Of a DNA stretch of 64,000 nucleotides, positions 25,276 through 37,109 are shown in pieces. Both the position numbers and the translations under genes were made by a program. Under the pieces are notes generated by a model that was given only the letters and a program-made list of their open reading frames with translations, was not told the origin of the DNA and ran no database searches. Within the stretch, counting starts at the first letter, position 1. The number at the start of each line of letters is the position of its first letter. Origin of the DNA: Adiantum capillus-veneris (lineage: Eukaryota; Streptophyta; Polypodiopsida; Polypodiales; Pteridaceae); assembly GCA_014529385.2 (NCBI GenBank), contig CM043963.1:110278912-110342911 (forward strand). The letters are read 5' to 3'.

Positions 25276-25836
25276 TCAAAAGTAAATACATATGGGGGGG
25301 GATACATCATGGATGAGGTGGATGAAAGAAGGGCGGTGGGGGGCCATATGCTCTGGGAGGAAACAAAGGTCGTGCCAAACGGGGTAGTGCACCAAATGGT
25401 GGGGCAAATGGCAGAGGGTACGAATCATATGTGGGGGTGGGGGGTGGGGGGGGGGGGGGGGGGGGGGGGGTGTAGGTAGTGAAAGAGGCAATGGATCAAC
25501 TCCGTGCGGGGCCTCATATGTGGAGGCAATGAATGCACTGGGAGATGGTCTAGTTGCACGCCATGCCAAAACTGGGGCCGTGAAAGTAGTATACGGAGCT
25601 GCTACTACCCCACCCTGACTGCTGAGTGGTGTCGGGAAAGGTGGCTCCAGCGGATGAAGTTGCTTTGTCACCTGCTTCGGATGTTCAATTACCTGAGCTC
25701 TCTCACTCCTATGAAACATCAATGTCGAGCCTAAATCGAAAGGCAGGCGCTGAGCTGGCTCTAGACAAGCACAGAAAACTGGCCAATCCTTCTCACAACT
25801 GATGCAATGCCTGCATAAAATTTGAGAGTTTTTCAT
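25276..25836 (-). CDS. Hypothetical proline-rich reading frame (possible exon)
   Basis: An open frame of 186 residues from the ATG at 25836. The first part, CRHCISCEKDWPVFC, is cysteine-rich, and GSTLMFHRSERAQVIEHPKQ has mixed, protein-like composition. The middle is proline-rich because the frame reads through the 25-G run, giving eight consecutive Pro on the minus strand. A TTTTATGCAG acceptor-like site near 25815 would start an exon at the cysteine-rich part. I recognise no family. It could be a real exon of a proline-rich regulator or a chance frame supported by the homopolymer. Confidence 0.3.
   Translation of the reverse strand: MKNSQILCRHCISCEKDWPVFCACLEPAQRLPFDLGSTLMFHRSERAQVIEHPKQVTKQLHPLEPPFPTPLSSQGGVVAAPYTTFTAPVLAWRATRPSPSAFIASTYEAPHGVDPLPLSLPTPPPPPPPPHPPPPHMIRTLCHLPHHLVHYPVWHDLCFLPEHMAPHRPSFIHLIHDVSPPICIYF
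25446..25470. repeat. 25-G homopolymer
   Basis: Twenty-five consecutive G inside a wider G-rich stretch from 25430. It lies within the hypothetical proline-rich frame on the other strand. Confidence 0.9.
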
Positions 25837-26107
25837 TTCAAGGTTTTTTGACAATTTGAGCAATCTTTAGAGTTTTTTTAACCAAACATGTGTCATAGCA
25901 TAAAGTATCTATTTAATGTAATTTTCAATCATCATAAAACTCCATATATGTGTGGTTGACGGAGAGAGAAAGTATAAATTCTAGAGAGTTAGTAATTATG
26001 CGTGTTACCATTAGAAGAAGAGATCATAAATCCTTGAGAGAGAGAGTTACTTCTCTTCTAAAATCTTTATAGAGAGAAAGTAAAATTCTAGAGTTGTATA
26101 TCACTAC

Positions 26108-26109
<2 letters not shown>

Positions 26110-26156
<47 letters not shown>
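26110..26156. repeat. (GA)23 microsatellite
   Basis: Uninterrupted GA dinucleotides. The flanks at 25960-26100 also contain shorter agagaga pieces. Confidence 0.95.
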
Positions 26157-26160
<4 letters not shown>

Positions 26161-26257
26161 GAGGGCATAACGACGTGAAAATGTGAACCAAAAGAATCAC
26201 CATTTCACAAGTTGTAGATGGCGGAGGCAATCTCACTGGCAGAGGCAGTTTCACTAG

Positions 26258-26720
26258 GTGGGAACCAGCTCCTAGAAAGCCGAGCAGCGAATTATTCAGT
26301 AATTACCATGACAGTTATCAAAGTAACTCCAAGAGGCTATAAATAGGACCCATTACATTGTAATCGGGTTGGCAATTGTTGGTTGTACTTTTGGGATGTT
26401 TTATCTTTTGACTTCCTACTCTTAGTGTGTGGTTGTAGTCCTAAAGCTGTTCCTAAGCTACATTATCCCCACTTGTACTTTTACTCTGTAATTCCTAATA
26501 CAATAGTCGAGTATACTCCATCCAGATATGATTTGTATCCATTCCTTCTGAATCTGAATCTGAATCTAAATCTGAATCTGAACTGAATCTGAACACTAAT
26601 TCCAGTCATTCAGTTTGTCTATTTCTCATCAGATGTATTCCAATTCATGTAACTGTTCTAGCTCAGTTTCTATCTTTTCTTCCATGTTCTACTGATTGAC
26701 TAATGAATCACCGGTAGCTA
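26258..26720 (+). mobile_element. LTR-like segment (possible solo LTR)
   Basis: It begins gtgggaaccagctcctag, has repeated agtaa(c/t)(t/c) blocks, and carries a strong TATA-type site, TATAAATAGG, at about 26338, followed by acccatta. The same order of blocks is seen in the probable 5' LTR at 12951-13442. A six-base TCTGAA repeat lies at 26545-26593. No primer site or coding sequence follows, so a solo LTR fits, but the boundaries and target duplication are not established. Confidence 0.35.
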
Positions 26721-27294
26721 TAAACTCTAACACTGGAATCAGCTATTTAAAGAGATCAGCTTCAATTCCACAACTCATGCCATTAGAGTCAAATATATTC
26801 GCAGCATATGTCATCAGAGTCAAATAATCCACAACCTATATACATGCGATAAAGTAAAAAATGATGCCAAATAGAGACAATACTATTTTCAGAGTTAAAT
26901 AATCCACAGCATATGTAAATGCGATAAAGTCAAAAATCATGCCAAATAGAGACAATACTATTTTTCCCAAGCTTGAGCTTTTGAAACAACGTAAGTTTGA
27001 GGATGTAAGTACATTCGCTAAACTACCATAGGATAAGACTAAAATTAGAGTACAAAAAAGGAATAGTCGCCATAAATGTAATGGTCACTCTAAGAGGCAA
27101 GTAATTTTCTCCCAAATAGCTTGCAAGTTGCTCATGTCTTTTGCTTGAAATTTGAAATCGTGTGCTGCATAAACAATGTTTTTTCAAGATAAATAATCAC
27201 AAGTGAAATAAACAAAAATAAATGAAAAAAAACACTTTAATATCATAGAACAATATTCTAGTTTAGTGAAAGATGCATACCAAACCAGCTGTAA
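26721..27294. other. No gene recognised
   Basis: AT-rich. A 60-70-bp block (agagtcaaataatccaca...catatgtaaatgcgataaagt...gccaaatagagacaatacta) occurs twice near 26815-26900 and 26900-26965. Confidence 0.5.
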
Positions 27295-30200
27295 TCAAAT
27301 GGAGGGAGAAATTCTCCTTGGTTGTCCAAGAATAAAGGCAATGTCCATTGATGAGAGGTGTGGCTGATGAATAATCATGTGCTCCTTAGGTTCAAGTCCG
27401 AGCACTTTTGTGTACACATAGTACATATGTTTGCATGCCAAAAAGGATTTGTTGGTATTCTCTCGCTTTTGAAAATCCGGACACGTGCATGCTGGACTCT
27501 CTTTTATATGAATCTCATAACTATTTTCAGTGAGAACTCGGAAAACTACATGCTCTTGAGACCTTTTCACTTCATCCAAAAATATAACTGTCGTACTATT
27601 ACATGCTTCCAATTTCTTCATGGCCTCTTTAGAGATTCCATGCCTCCACTTTTTCTTCCTTGAGCTGCCACCACCTTCTTCGCAGTCGCCAGTCAGAGGT
27701 TGTGGATTTACCATTGAATTCTCTGTCCTAAATCCACTCTGATGCAGCGCTGCAAGTTCCTGTGTAGAGATATGTGTCCCTCTTGCTACTGGCCAAACAT
27801 TCGAAGTAGGAGGTAAATCTTTGACTTGTCTTTTGATTGATCGAGTATGCAAAATATCATAATTACAAAACCATAACCATTGCTCAATTGTTTTACCCTT
27901 AAACATTCTTTCGAACCATATACATGGAGCAACAAGACCAACTGTGCGACTATGCAAGATATTGTCACAATTTTTTCTCCCTACTATTCCAAAAAAATTT
28001 CTTTGACTTTGAATGGGCATTCTCCTGAGGGCCCACTGAGTGCGTGGCACATCACTCTCAAACACATTGTTTGAGATGACAAAGGTGTGGTTGTTTCTTT
28101 TTGAGATCCAATATCATCATCACTATCACTAATTTGCAGTGAATGTTAGAAATACCTGGTCCTTGGGTATCAAACCTCATTTTTTTGGGTCGACCACGAT
28201 GGTTTCGTTGCTTAGATTCCATGATATATTCCGGCCAACCGGAGCTACTTATTCATGTTTTACCCCTCTTTTTGCATTGCAAAATTGGATGCGCATACAT
28301 TGGAGTCCCTACAACAGCCTCGTGTAATAGATGGGCCACGTTGTTTGGAGTTGGAGTTTGTTGAGATTCAACTCGAGAAAGCAAGGTCTCCATTGTGGGA
28401 CCCGTTCCTATATAACGCCCAGTAGTATATCCCAAACTCTTTGCACATTGAATATATGAGTTTATAACATTTGTTACACACGCATCATACAAGGATATTT
28501 TTCTCTTTCCACCTTCATCCGCTAACCAACTGGCATGTACACTTTTTGATAAATTAACATTGGGAATTTGTGCCCGCTCCCACGGACTTAGACCAGCCTA
28601 TGAAATTGAAACAAGCATGAATTAAAATTTATAAATTTCATGTATGCAAAGTTTATAAATTTTGCTAAAAATATAAATTATCATAAAGGTACTTACATCT
28701 GTTCCAATTCCTCCCCAAGTGTGAAATTCGTTGCTCCCACCATTTAAACCATCTGCTCACTCTTGTGATGCTCTCTGTAAATAGATGTTGTCTCCACCAT
28801 TTTTGAATTGAAAGTGCCTTTTGAGATGCAAGCACAATGGTCTTACAAGCTCACACATATCAATGTGTTGACTTGTTAGATGTTGAGGTATCCACTTTTT
28901 AGCATATTTGTGGAGACTCTGCTTCTAATGAAATAGGCATGACCATTCACATCCCTCCATGATATTATCTGGCCCACCATTGAAGACTGTTCGAATAGCA
29001 TTCCAATTTGCACCAGCCTCATCAGACATAAAACCTACAAAGTCAGTTGTACCATGTCCGTACTTTTCCATTGTTGAATTAAGGTTCTCCCAAAAAATAA
29101 CTTGGGTCTTTGCATCCTCCTCTTTAGTTTCAAATTTAGCAATTATTTACACTGATCGTATGTTGCAAGATATTCAACATAAACATCTTCACACATCTTC
29201 TTTTATTTAATGATTAAAAAATATGAGATATTTAAATATTTAAAGATTACCTTGGATCATAAATTGAGCATGGCATTGTTGCCCATCCATCTATTGTATG
29301 AGTAAAATCAAAATGTACCCACGGATTTCTTAAGTCACTAGTTTCAGTTCTTTTCATCCGATTTACTACATCAATCCCAGAACCTGGTCCATTAGTGGAC
29401 ATTTTAAATAGGAAGCACTTGTCATCCTCTTCACCCTGTCCAGGAAATCTACTCCCATGGAAAAAAGGAAACATGCACTCTTTTTGAAGCAATAAAATAT
29501 TATCATATCCATCCCTAATAAAAACACCTTGACTCTTCCTCTCCTTTGAAACAATTGAAGAAAACCTACATGATTCATCACAAGAAAGTTAAATCCATAA
29601 TAGTTAAAAAATTAACAAATTCGAGGAACAAAACTGAGTTTCTCTTACCCTTTGGTTTGAACAAGTGTCATCATTTCTTCCAAAAAATCATTGAATTGTA
29701 CATCGGATGTAACTTCAGCTTCCTCACCAATCAAGGAGTGGAGCACAAGTTGTTGAGCCACCAACATTTGAATTTTTCTTGGGCCACCCTTTTCAATTTT
29801 TAGTATTGTACCTACCAGTTTCCGCACTCTTGAAATAGCAGCCCTAGAGGTTCCTGCCTTAACATTTAACAATGTTTACCAACATGTATTGCCAGTCGCA
29901 GCATTGTACCATCTTTAGGCAAACCATAATAGATTTTGCAGGGACAAACAGCAACACAAGTAACAACCTTCTGACAATAATGACAAGTTATTGTTGTTTT
30001 CTCTTCCATTGCAAGGTAGTCCTTCTTGACCTGTCGGTGCAAATATCCATGAAAATCTCTACTATTAAATTCTTGTTCTTTAATATAATGAGGACATGTT
30101 GAATAATTGCACTGCATGCATCCCAAACAGTGGGCTTAGACGAATTGTACATGCTATTGCCATGGTTGTAACAGATGGGCGACTCCACAAGTGACCATCA

Positions 30201-30758
30201 AAGTGTTGTTCCATCCCTGACATTTGTTTTGTTTTATCTTGAATCGCAGGCAACTCAAAGCACAAATTTCCATCATAACGTTGTGGAAGTTCAAAGGAGC
30301 TCCACATAATGTTAACAGATCATTTAACTTTTTTGCCCCTGGATTTTGTTGAATCCAAATGACGATTGACTGAGTTTTGAGCTGTCCTATATCATCATCG
30401 CTACTTTCAAGATGCACAATGCTTAAAACATCTTCAGATATCTCTTTATCATTTTCTTTCTCACTGTCAGATACCTGTATAAATGTGTTTGAATGAAGCA
30501 GCTCAAACAAGCTCGACAAAGATCCATCTATTAAGAAATGCTTATGACCTTCAATATCCCATTGTGATTGCAATAAGACGGTTGTTAGGCCACAATCACT
30601 TCAATAAGAGCAGATAGTGATTGAAAATGACAAGATGGAGGCAACAAACTCTGCAAATAGTAAGCACTAAGCAACAATGAGTTTCCCTTCAACTGAATGT
30701 CGTGGTTGACTATCTGACCACCAACCTTCCAAGTTATTGTCACTTTCATGTTGGACAT
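27295..30758 (-). pseudogene. Mutator-like (MULE) transposase relic with C-terminal SWIM zinc finger
   Basis: Coding similarity runs through about 3.4 kb on the minus strand. The start is MSNMKVTITWKVGGQIVNHD at 30758, followed by an acidic SDSEKENDKEISEDVL region. A zinc-finger-like part at 30126-29866 has CMQCNYSTC, CHYC and PCKIYYGLP. A middle part has MSTNGPGSGIDVVNRMK and NPWVHFDFTHTIDGW. A transposase core at about 29180-28690 has DFVGFMSDEAGANWNAIRTV and MEGCEWSCLFH. Then come HASWLADEGGKRKISLYDAC and, at 27480-27400, the SWIM finger with CTCPDF and FLACKHMYYVY (C-x-C...C-x-H). Interruptions include a frameshift near 30580, stops at Trp positions (TAG near 28927, TGA near 28757), and intron-like gaps near 29240-29180 and 28690-28600. 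The first catalytic Asp is not identifiable. The family call rests on the core and SWIM order. Confidence 0.8.
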
Positions 30759-31109
30759 ATTCTCTCAAGCAAAAGATTACAGGGTGGAGATGCAAGAAAA
30801 CTGTGGTGGATTAAGTGAAGGTGTTGAAGGTTAATGAAAATTAAAGATGAAGTGAAGGTTAATGAAAGTGAAAGATTGGTAGGTAGACGAAAAGAGAGTT
30901 GCATAAGATCTTGTGATGGCTCAAAGAATAATGAAAATCATAATTGAAGAAGTGCATTTAAACTGGCTAGTACGCCATTTAATATATGACGGTTGTGAAT
31001 GTATGTGCATCCAAACTATACGTAGCAGTGGAATATGTCATCAAATTTGCTGGGCCATTTAATTTCTAAATGGTGGTTCAAGGACTGCATTTAATGCAGT
31101 CTAATATAT
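30759..31109. other. 5' flank of the MULE relic; no gene
   Basis: AT-rich with repeated gaaggttaatgaaa phrases near 30820-30870. It may hold the transposase promoter or part of a terminal repeat. No inverted partner was found by eye. Confidence 0.4.
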
Positions 31110-31111
31110 AT

Positions 31112-31154
<43 letters not shown>

Positions 31155-31185
31155 AAAACAACGTAGAATTTTTTTTTTTGTGTGT

Positions 31186-31222
<37 letters not shown>

Positions 31223-31325
31223 GACTGACCTCCATCTTTTTTGTGTGTGTGTGTGTGTGTGTATATATGACTTTGTATAAAAAAACGTAGCATTTTTTTA
31301 GTTATGTTATATATATGCCTCCATC

Positions 31326-31402
<77 letters not shown>

Positions 31403-31568
31403 CATGATTTTGTGGGTGTGTGTGTGTGGTGTATATAATTTTTTTTAGTTAAGTTATATACATGACTGTGTGTGTGTGTGTGTGTGTGTGTGTATGATTT
31501 TGTGGGTGTGTGTAAACAAAGTAGCAATTTTTTTAATTTTTATATATATAATTGTCTCTATCTTTTGA

Positions 31569-31664
<96 letters not shown>

Positions 31665-32045
31665 ATATATATATATATATGTATGTATGTATGATTGTGC
31701 ACCTAATTTTCACCATTTGTGTGTGTATGTGTGTGTGTGTGTGTATAACTTAATTAAAAAAATTGCTATGTTTTACATTTTGTTTCTTGTGTGTGTGTGT
31801 GTGTGTATATGATTGTGCACCTTGTTTTTGTTCCTGATAGCTTTTTGCAAATAGTTTTTCTGCCTAATCGCTAATTCTCACCATCGTGTGTGTGTGTGTG
31901 TGTGTGTGTGTAACTTAACTAAAAAAATGCTACGTTTTTTACACACAAACACATACAATCATATATATGAGTGTGTGTGTGTGTGTGTAAAAAACGTAGT
32001 ATTTTTTTAGTAAAATTATATATATGCATCCATTTTGTGTATATC

Positions 32046-32084
<39 letters not shown>

Positions 32085-32122
32085 GACTGTGTGTTTGTGT
32101 AAATACACAATGTATTATTTTT

Positions 32123-32154
<32 letters not shown>

Positions 32155-32280
32155 GTGTGTGTGTGTGTGTCACATTTTAATTTAGATGAAAGTGGAGTGA
32201 AGTGAAAGTGGCGTTAAGTGAAAGTGGAGTTTTGCTGTGAAGAAGGAGGAGTAGAAGAAGAGAAGGTATCATGTGAGTGT

Positions 32281-32313
<33 letters not shown>

Positions 32314-32366
32314 CACGTTTTCTACTCACGTGTGTGTATGTGTGTGTGAGTGAGTGTGTGTGTGTG
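31110..32366. repeat. Long (TG)n/(TA)n region with short interspersed unique pieces
   Basis: Fourteen or more TG tracts (for example 31328-31398 and 31572-31618) and TA tracts (31620-31680) are separated by 20-60-bp pieces. Those pieces share phrases such as aaaaaa(c/t)gtag(c/a)(a/t)ttttttta and tatatatgcctccat(c/t)ttgtgtgt, so the region looks like a degenerate higher-order tandem array. All reading frames here are Cys-Val or Thr-His runs and are not genes. Confidence 0.9.
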
Positions 32367-32458
32367 TGTTTACCTGCGCTCGCCCGATCCACCGGAGGAG
32401 GTCCAATAAGAGCTCCTATTGGACCTCCTCCGGTGGATCGGGCGAGCGCAGGTAAACA
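32367..32458. repeat. Near-perfect 92-bp palindrome
   Basis: A 42-bp left arm (32367-32408) is the exact reverse complement of the right arm (32417-32458). The 8-bp centre agagctcc itself contains GAGCTC, so the whole 92 bp is a palindrome with one mismatched pair. The arms are GC-rich (they contain cgctcgcccgatccaccgg), unlike the flanks. TG repeats lie on its left and CA repeats on its right, extending the symmetry imperfectly. Confidence 0.97.
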
Positions 32459-32860
32459 TACACACACACACATGCACACACACAGTGACACTCATTCATA
32501 CACACACACATTACACTTGCATACACACACACACACACACACACTTAGTAACAATCACACACACACATATACGCACTTGCATTCACACACATCAACACAC
32601 TTGCACACATAGCACAAACACACACAAAATCATGCATACACACACACACATTACACTTTCATACACACACATTACACTTGCATACACACACATACATTGA
32701 CATACATCCATACATACACACATACACACATACACAGTTGCATTCACACACATCAACACACTTGCATACAAGACACCATGCGACACACACAATCATGCAT
32801 ACACACACCCACTTATATTAACAATCTTGCATACACACACTTACAGTAACACTTACAATG
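32459..32860. repeat. (CA)n-rich region, mirror of the TG region
   Basis: CA tracts with recurring phrases cacttgcatacacacac, cattcacacacatcaaca and acactttcatacacac. It is on the opposite side of the 92-bp palindrome from the TG tracts. Confidence 0.85.
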
Positions 32861-33074
32861 ATGCATTTTCATATTGCACAACTCGTTGTAGTACTTGTAG
32901 AGCAGAGCTATACAAATCTCAAAGTGGATTTGTATTTTTCCTTGCCGTGATCAAGTTGAGAATGGGATCTTTTTTTTAAATTTGCATTTTACGCCGTTAT
33001 GCTGCCAAAATTTTGAAGTTTATATTTGTAAAGTCATTGCTAAGAAGATTTTTGTTGTTTATGGTTGATAGATT

Positions 33075-36000
33075 ATGGTTCGTACACCATCTAAAAGTGG
33101 CAGGATAGATATCTCTCAAAGTAAATTCAACTACATTAAGCTATTTTTGTTCTTTTTATTTGTCTCCACATACTCACTAAACTAGTTGTGTTCTTATTGT
33201 TTATTGCTTTTAGGAGTAGGATACACATTAAGGTCTAGCACTATAGGGCATAGGGCCAATGCACGATCTTCCATTGCTTCTTCCAATGTCCGTCACATGG
33301 AGGATATTTTGTGTGATGTGCATGAAGAAGAGGATATATTGAGTGATGTGCATGAAGAAGAGGAGCTCATAGATATTCATGCTACACAAGGTGAATTGGT
33401 GGCCCAAAGCATGTCTGAAGCAACAACAATTGTTGCTAAACCTACCGATCATCCAACAGTGTTTGGAAAGGATGTTCATGGTCGAATATTGGAGGAGATT
33501 GTAGAGGATTTTATTGTAAAGAGAGGTGGGGAACCTCCTCGCATTCCTCTCTGCAGATTGATGGAAAATGAAGCCATTAGAGCGGTGGGTCCAGGCACTT
33601 TTAGGGCTTGGTGAAAAGGTTTGAGATGTCTGGATACAGTGTGCTTGGAGCTCCATTTCTTGTGTCATTTAAGAAGCCATGCCATGATCAACATTATGTT
33701 TCCGACTTAGACAAAGATGAATGGGGGCCTATTTGGCGAGAAATAAGCGATGATTTTGATAATTCCCTTCCCCTTGAGTGGGAAGACTTAAGGGGAAAAA
33801 GATTTATTGTTTGGGATGGCAATCACCGCTTGAAAACTTGGATGCGCTTAATAAAAACATGTAAGTGATTTGTTTTTTGTTTAATGTAAAGTTGTCTTGT
33901 ATTACTCTATGCTTTCTAATTTTCCTTTTTGTTGTTGTAGAATTTTCAATGATAAAGTGGAGACATTGTTCTGTCAAGTGTCAATTTGTATATGTTGATA
34001 GACGTGCAGAGGGGGAGCTTATGCTAGCTTTGCGCTCTCAAAATGAGTAGGCTCATTTGTTGTTTTTAAAGATATTGCTATGAAAGACTTTCCACAAGAT
34101 TGGGTTCGATGGATAGAGGTAGAGCTTGCTTGCAAGAAGAAGGCATCTAAAGGGAGTTGGTACAACACTCCTGCTCTTTTATTCGCAATGCTCATATGGA
34201 AGGTATATTTTTTTGCCTTAAAGTACACTTTTTATGTAATTTCTAAAGCTTGGCATAATTTTGTAAAATCTTACTTTTTTTTTCACTTGCTCTACAAAAG
34301 GAAGACTTTGACTTGTCTCTTATCAAAGAGATGCAAGAGATCAATGATCCCTCGATTTCACTACCAGAAAAGGAACTGGTTGCTCGAGGAAGAGTAGAAA
34401 ATATATTCAAAGAAAGAGCTTATACGGTAAACACTTTCTCTTCTCACCATTCATGTTTGAATTTCTACAAAATTGTAAGTTGACATGTCATTTGAATTTG
34501 ATTTATTGGATTGAAAAATTAATTTGACTTGATTTCGTGCTAATGCAGCATAGATGTTGGCCATTGCCAACCCCGCCAATGGCTAGGGGTTCTTCTCTTT
34601 CTTATATAACTTCAATTGGATAAGAGAAAAGAATCAAGTGGGCCTTACAAGAGACAAGGTCCACTCTTTGGCAGCTTCTAAAATATCACCGGAGAGGTAA
34701 TAATCTTTGGATAGGAATGCAAAATGCTTGAGTGATCAAAGGGAAGGGAAAATGGGAGAAATGATTTGTCGGAGGGCTTTGAAGCATGGTTTCATCACCG
34801 ATTGAGGGAGGAGCACATTGATAAGCTTTTGTGGAGCTTTGGAGTAAGCTCAACACATTCCAGAGCTTATGGAATCTTCGAGAGAGAGTGATGTTATTTA
34901 GGTAATACAATTGATATCTTTATGGTTGTTATTCTTTTTTGTACTTAGAGTTTGTATAATAAATTAAGTCACTTTGGTAAAGGAGCTCAATAAAGTTAAC
35001 TACATTTTATGTAGATGGCTAATTCTTTAGCTTACGATCAAACTTTGTTGGAGAGTTGCCAGTTGTTGTTGTTGAAAGTTGAAGGGACCTCTCTTGTGAG
35101 GAGTGTATGTATCCACTATGGATGAGAGATTATGGTTTGATTGCTTGGGAAATTGAGTATTGCCCTTGGTGGCTAGTTTACACTCGAGCCACCTACCCAC
35201 GTGACGAAGGGAACTTATATAAAGGTTATTTTTTGGCATTTATAAAAACTACAAAATTGTTAAAGTGCTCGTACTATTTAGACTATGTTTGTGAGAAACA
35301 TATTTTTGTTTGCTTTAGAGCACGTTTTTGAAAGAAATGAAAATAGTATTGAGGAGATTGGCTCAGCTTCCAAGAAAGCCACCTCTTTGAAAAGAGTAAA
35401 CAATAGTACAATCTCCTCTATAAAGAAGCGATTGGATTTTGTAAAATCCAAGAAGTCTCCCAAAAATAACAAAAAAGGTATTGAAGGCTCCACAGGTAAA
35501 CTTGCTTGTAAAGATAGATATCTAGCTATCACTTCTTGTCTAAACAATTCTTGATGTAATATTTTATTTTCTGATTATGCAGTGCCTTCCATAGATTATG
35601 ATGTGACCGTTATTGGCAACATGCTAGATGTTTACAAAATTTCTCTCGATGATGAGAAATGGTAAACACATGTGAGAAGAAAGACGGACTATGTGTGGTG
35701 TGTATTGTGAATGTTTGAAATACATGTATTTGATTGTATGCAGGATCTTGGATTTTCTTCATTCAGCCCATGTTGATGAGGAAAAGACCAGTGAAGTGGC
35801 CTCTCTTTTGTTTTCGGATTTTCCAACAAATTTTAAAGTTGAAAATTTTTCAAAGAACGAGGTATGCATTCTTCAAAACCACAATCGGCAGTCTATGATA
35901 GTTTTGGAACTTTAATTAAATTAACAATGCGTAATATGCAGGTATGGAATGGGGAGTTTTTTTGTTTGAATTTTCACGCCGTTATGCTGCCAAAATTTTG

Positions 36001-36156
36001 ATTGCTTGTGAATATAATCATGTTTTTTTGTGGTTTCATGTATACAAAGCTTAATGAAAGTTAGGCAAGCTTTCACGGAAGCAAGTATGGAATGGGTTTT
36101 TTTTTTCCATTGTCAAAGGCTTGGTAGTTTTTCTTTCTCTTCTTCATGGACTAGTA

Positions 36157-36209
<53 letters not shown>

Positions 36210-36962
36210 AACTCAAGCTTACCTAATTAATTTCAGAACCATATAATCGCTTAGACTATAGATAATATTTCTCATTGCACTAAGATGCCTGGAATGATGA
36301 ATAGCTAGTAGCATCAAGGCGGACGTCAGTGCTCGAGCTAGATATGAATATTGAGAGTATATCAATGCATGTCTGTTAGCTCTGCAGTTCGACAGGGAGA
36401 TGCAACTGGCGAAAGGAAACGAGTACTAACCTAGCAGGGCTGGGAAGCCCTAGATGCAAACTTTTCTTATTGTGATAAAAGTCATTTAGTGAATAATGAC
36501 CTCTCCAACTTAAAGAAATCCTTTGAACGGGTTCAAGAAAGCTATGACAAGTACTTGGAGTTCAGAGCACTTTACATACTACATGATAATAATTATGAAT
36601 TTTGACTCTACCATTTTGCTTCAATACTTGCATAAGTTGCTAAAGAATTGATCCTTTTTTTTTTGCAACACATTCTCTACAATCACACTCCTTGGTTTGT
36701 AAAGAAATATGGAAGATTGTCAATTTAGTCTACTCAAGGTATGGAGAAGTCTCACTATCAGGAAAGAACCAAGTTTTTCATACACACTAGACATGGTGGA
36801 GGAGCTCAAAAAGCTAATAGCTTGCTTGAAGTATTCCAGTGGTTTTACAGACAGGTGTGGCACAAAAAAAGGTTACAAGAGACTACAAAACTATTAGACA
36901 ATTTTGATATTGCTACATCTATACAGAGGAGTTTTACAAAAAAGGAAGGATTCATACATTAG
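33075..36962 (+). pseudogene. Decayed multi-exon gene with a ParB-like DGNHR motif
   Basis: Exon 1, 33075-33120 (MVRTPSKSGRIDISQ), joins in frame through a GTAAAT donor and TTTTAG acceptor to exon 2 at 33214. Exon 2 reads VGYTLRSSTIGHRANARS, acidic DVHEEEDILSDVHEEEE, FGKDVHGRILEEIVEDF, PLCRLMENEAIRAVGPGTF, then after a one-base loss near 33610 VKRFEMSGYSVLGAPF, WGPIWREISDDFD and RFIVWDGNHRLKTW. DGNHR (33815-33829) resembles the G-x-H-R motif of ParB/sulfiredoxin-fold domains. Later exon-like pieces are CQFVYVDRRAEGELMLALRS (near 33980), DFPQDWVRWIEVELACKKKA (34083), a Lys-rich segment at 35335-35495, FLHSAHVDEEKTSEVASLLF (35755), FSRRYAAKILIACEYNHVF (35973) and SHYQERTKFFIHTRHGGG (36750). Stops and frame changes are many. 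The function is unknown, and linking the last pieces to one gene is inference. Confidence 0.55.
36160..36205. repeat. (CT)23 microsatellite
   Basis: Uninterrupted CT dinucleotides within the decayed DGNHR gene. Confidence 0.95.
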
Positions 36963-37109
36963 ATCATCTGCAAGTGAAAGATTTTTACAATGGATTTCCA
37001 CTAGAAAGAGACAAGGAAGCAAATGGAGAACAATACAAGGATCAGTTCTAGCTGCTTGAGCCAACATCAAGGTCCTCCACTTCAAGTACTCCGGCTTCTT
37101 ATAACCCTG

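Noticed and set aside
31078-32792. Several long reading frames rich in Cys-Val or Thr-His on both strands
   Set aside because: They are translations of TG and CA dinucleotide tracts and carry no other signal.
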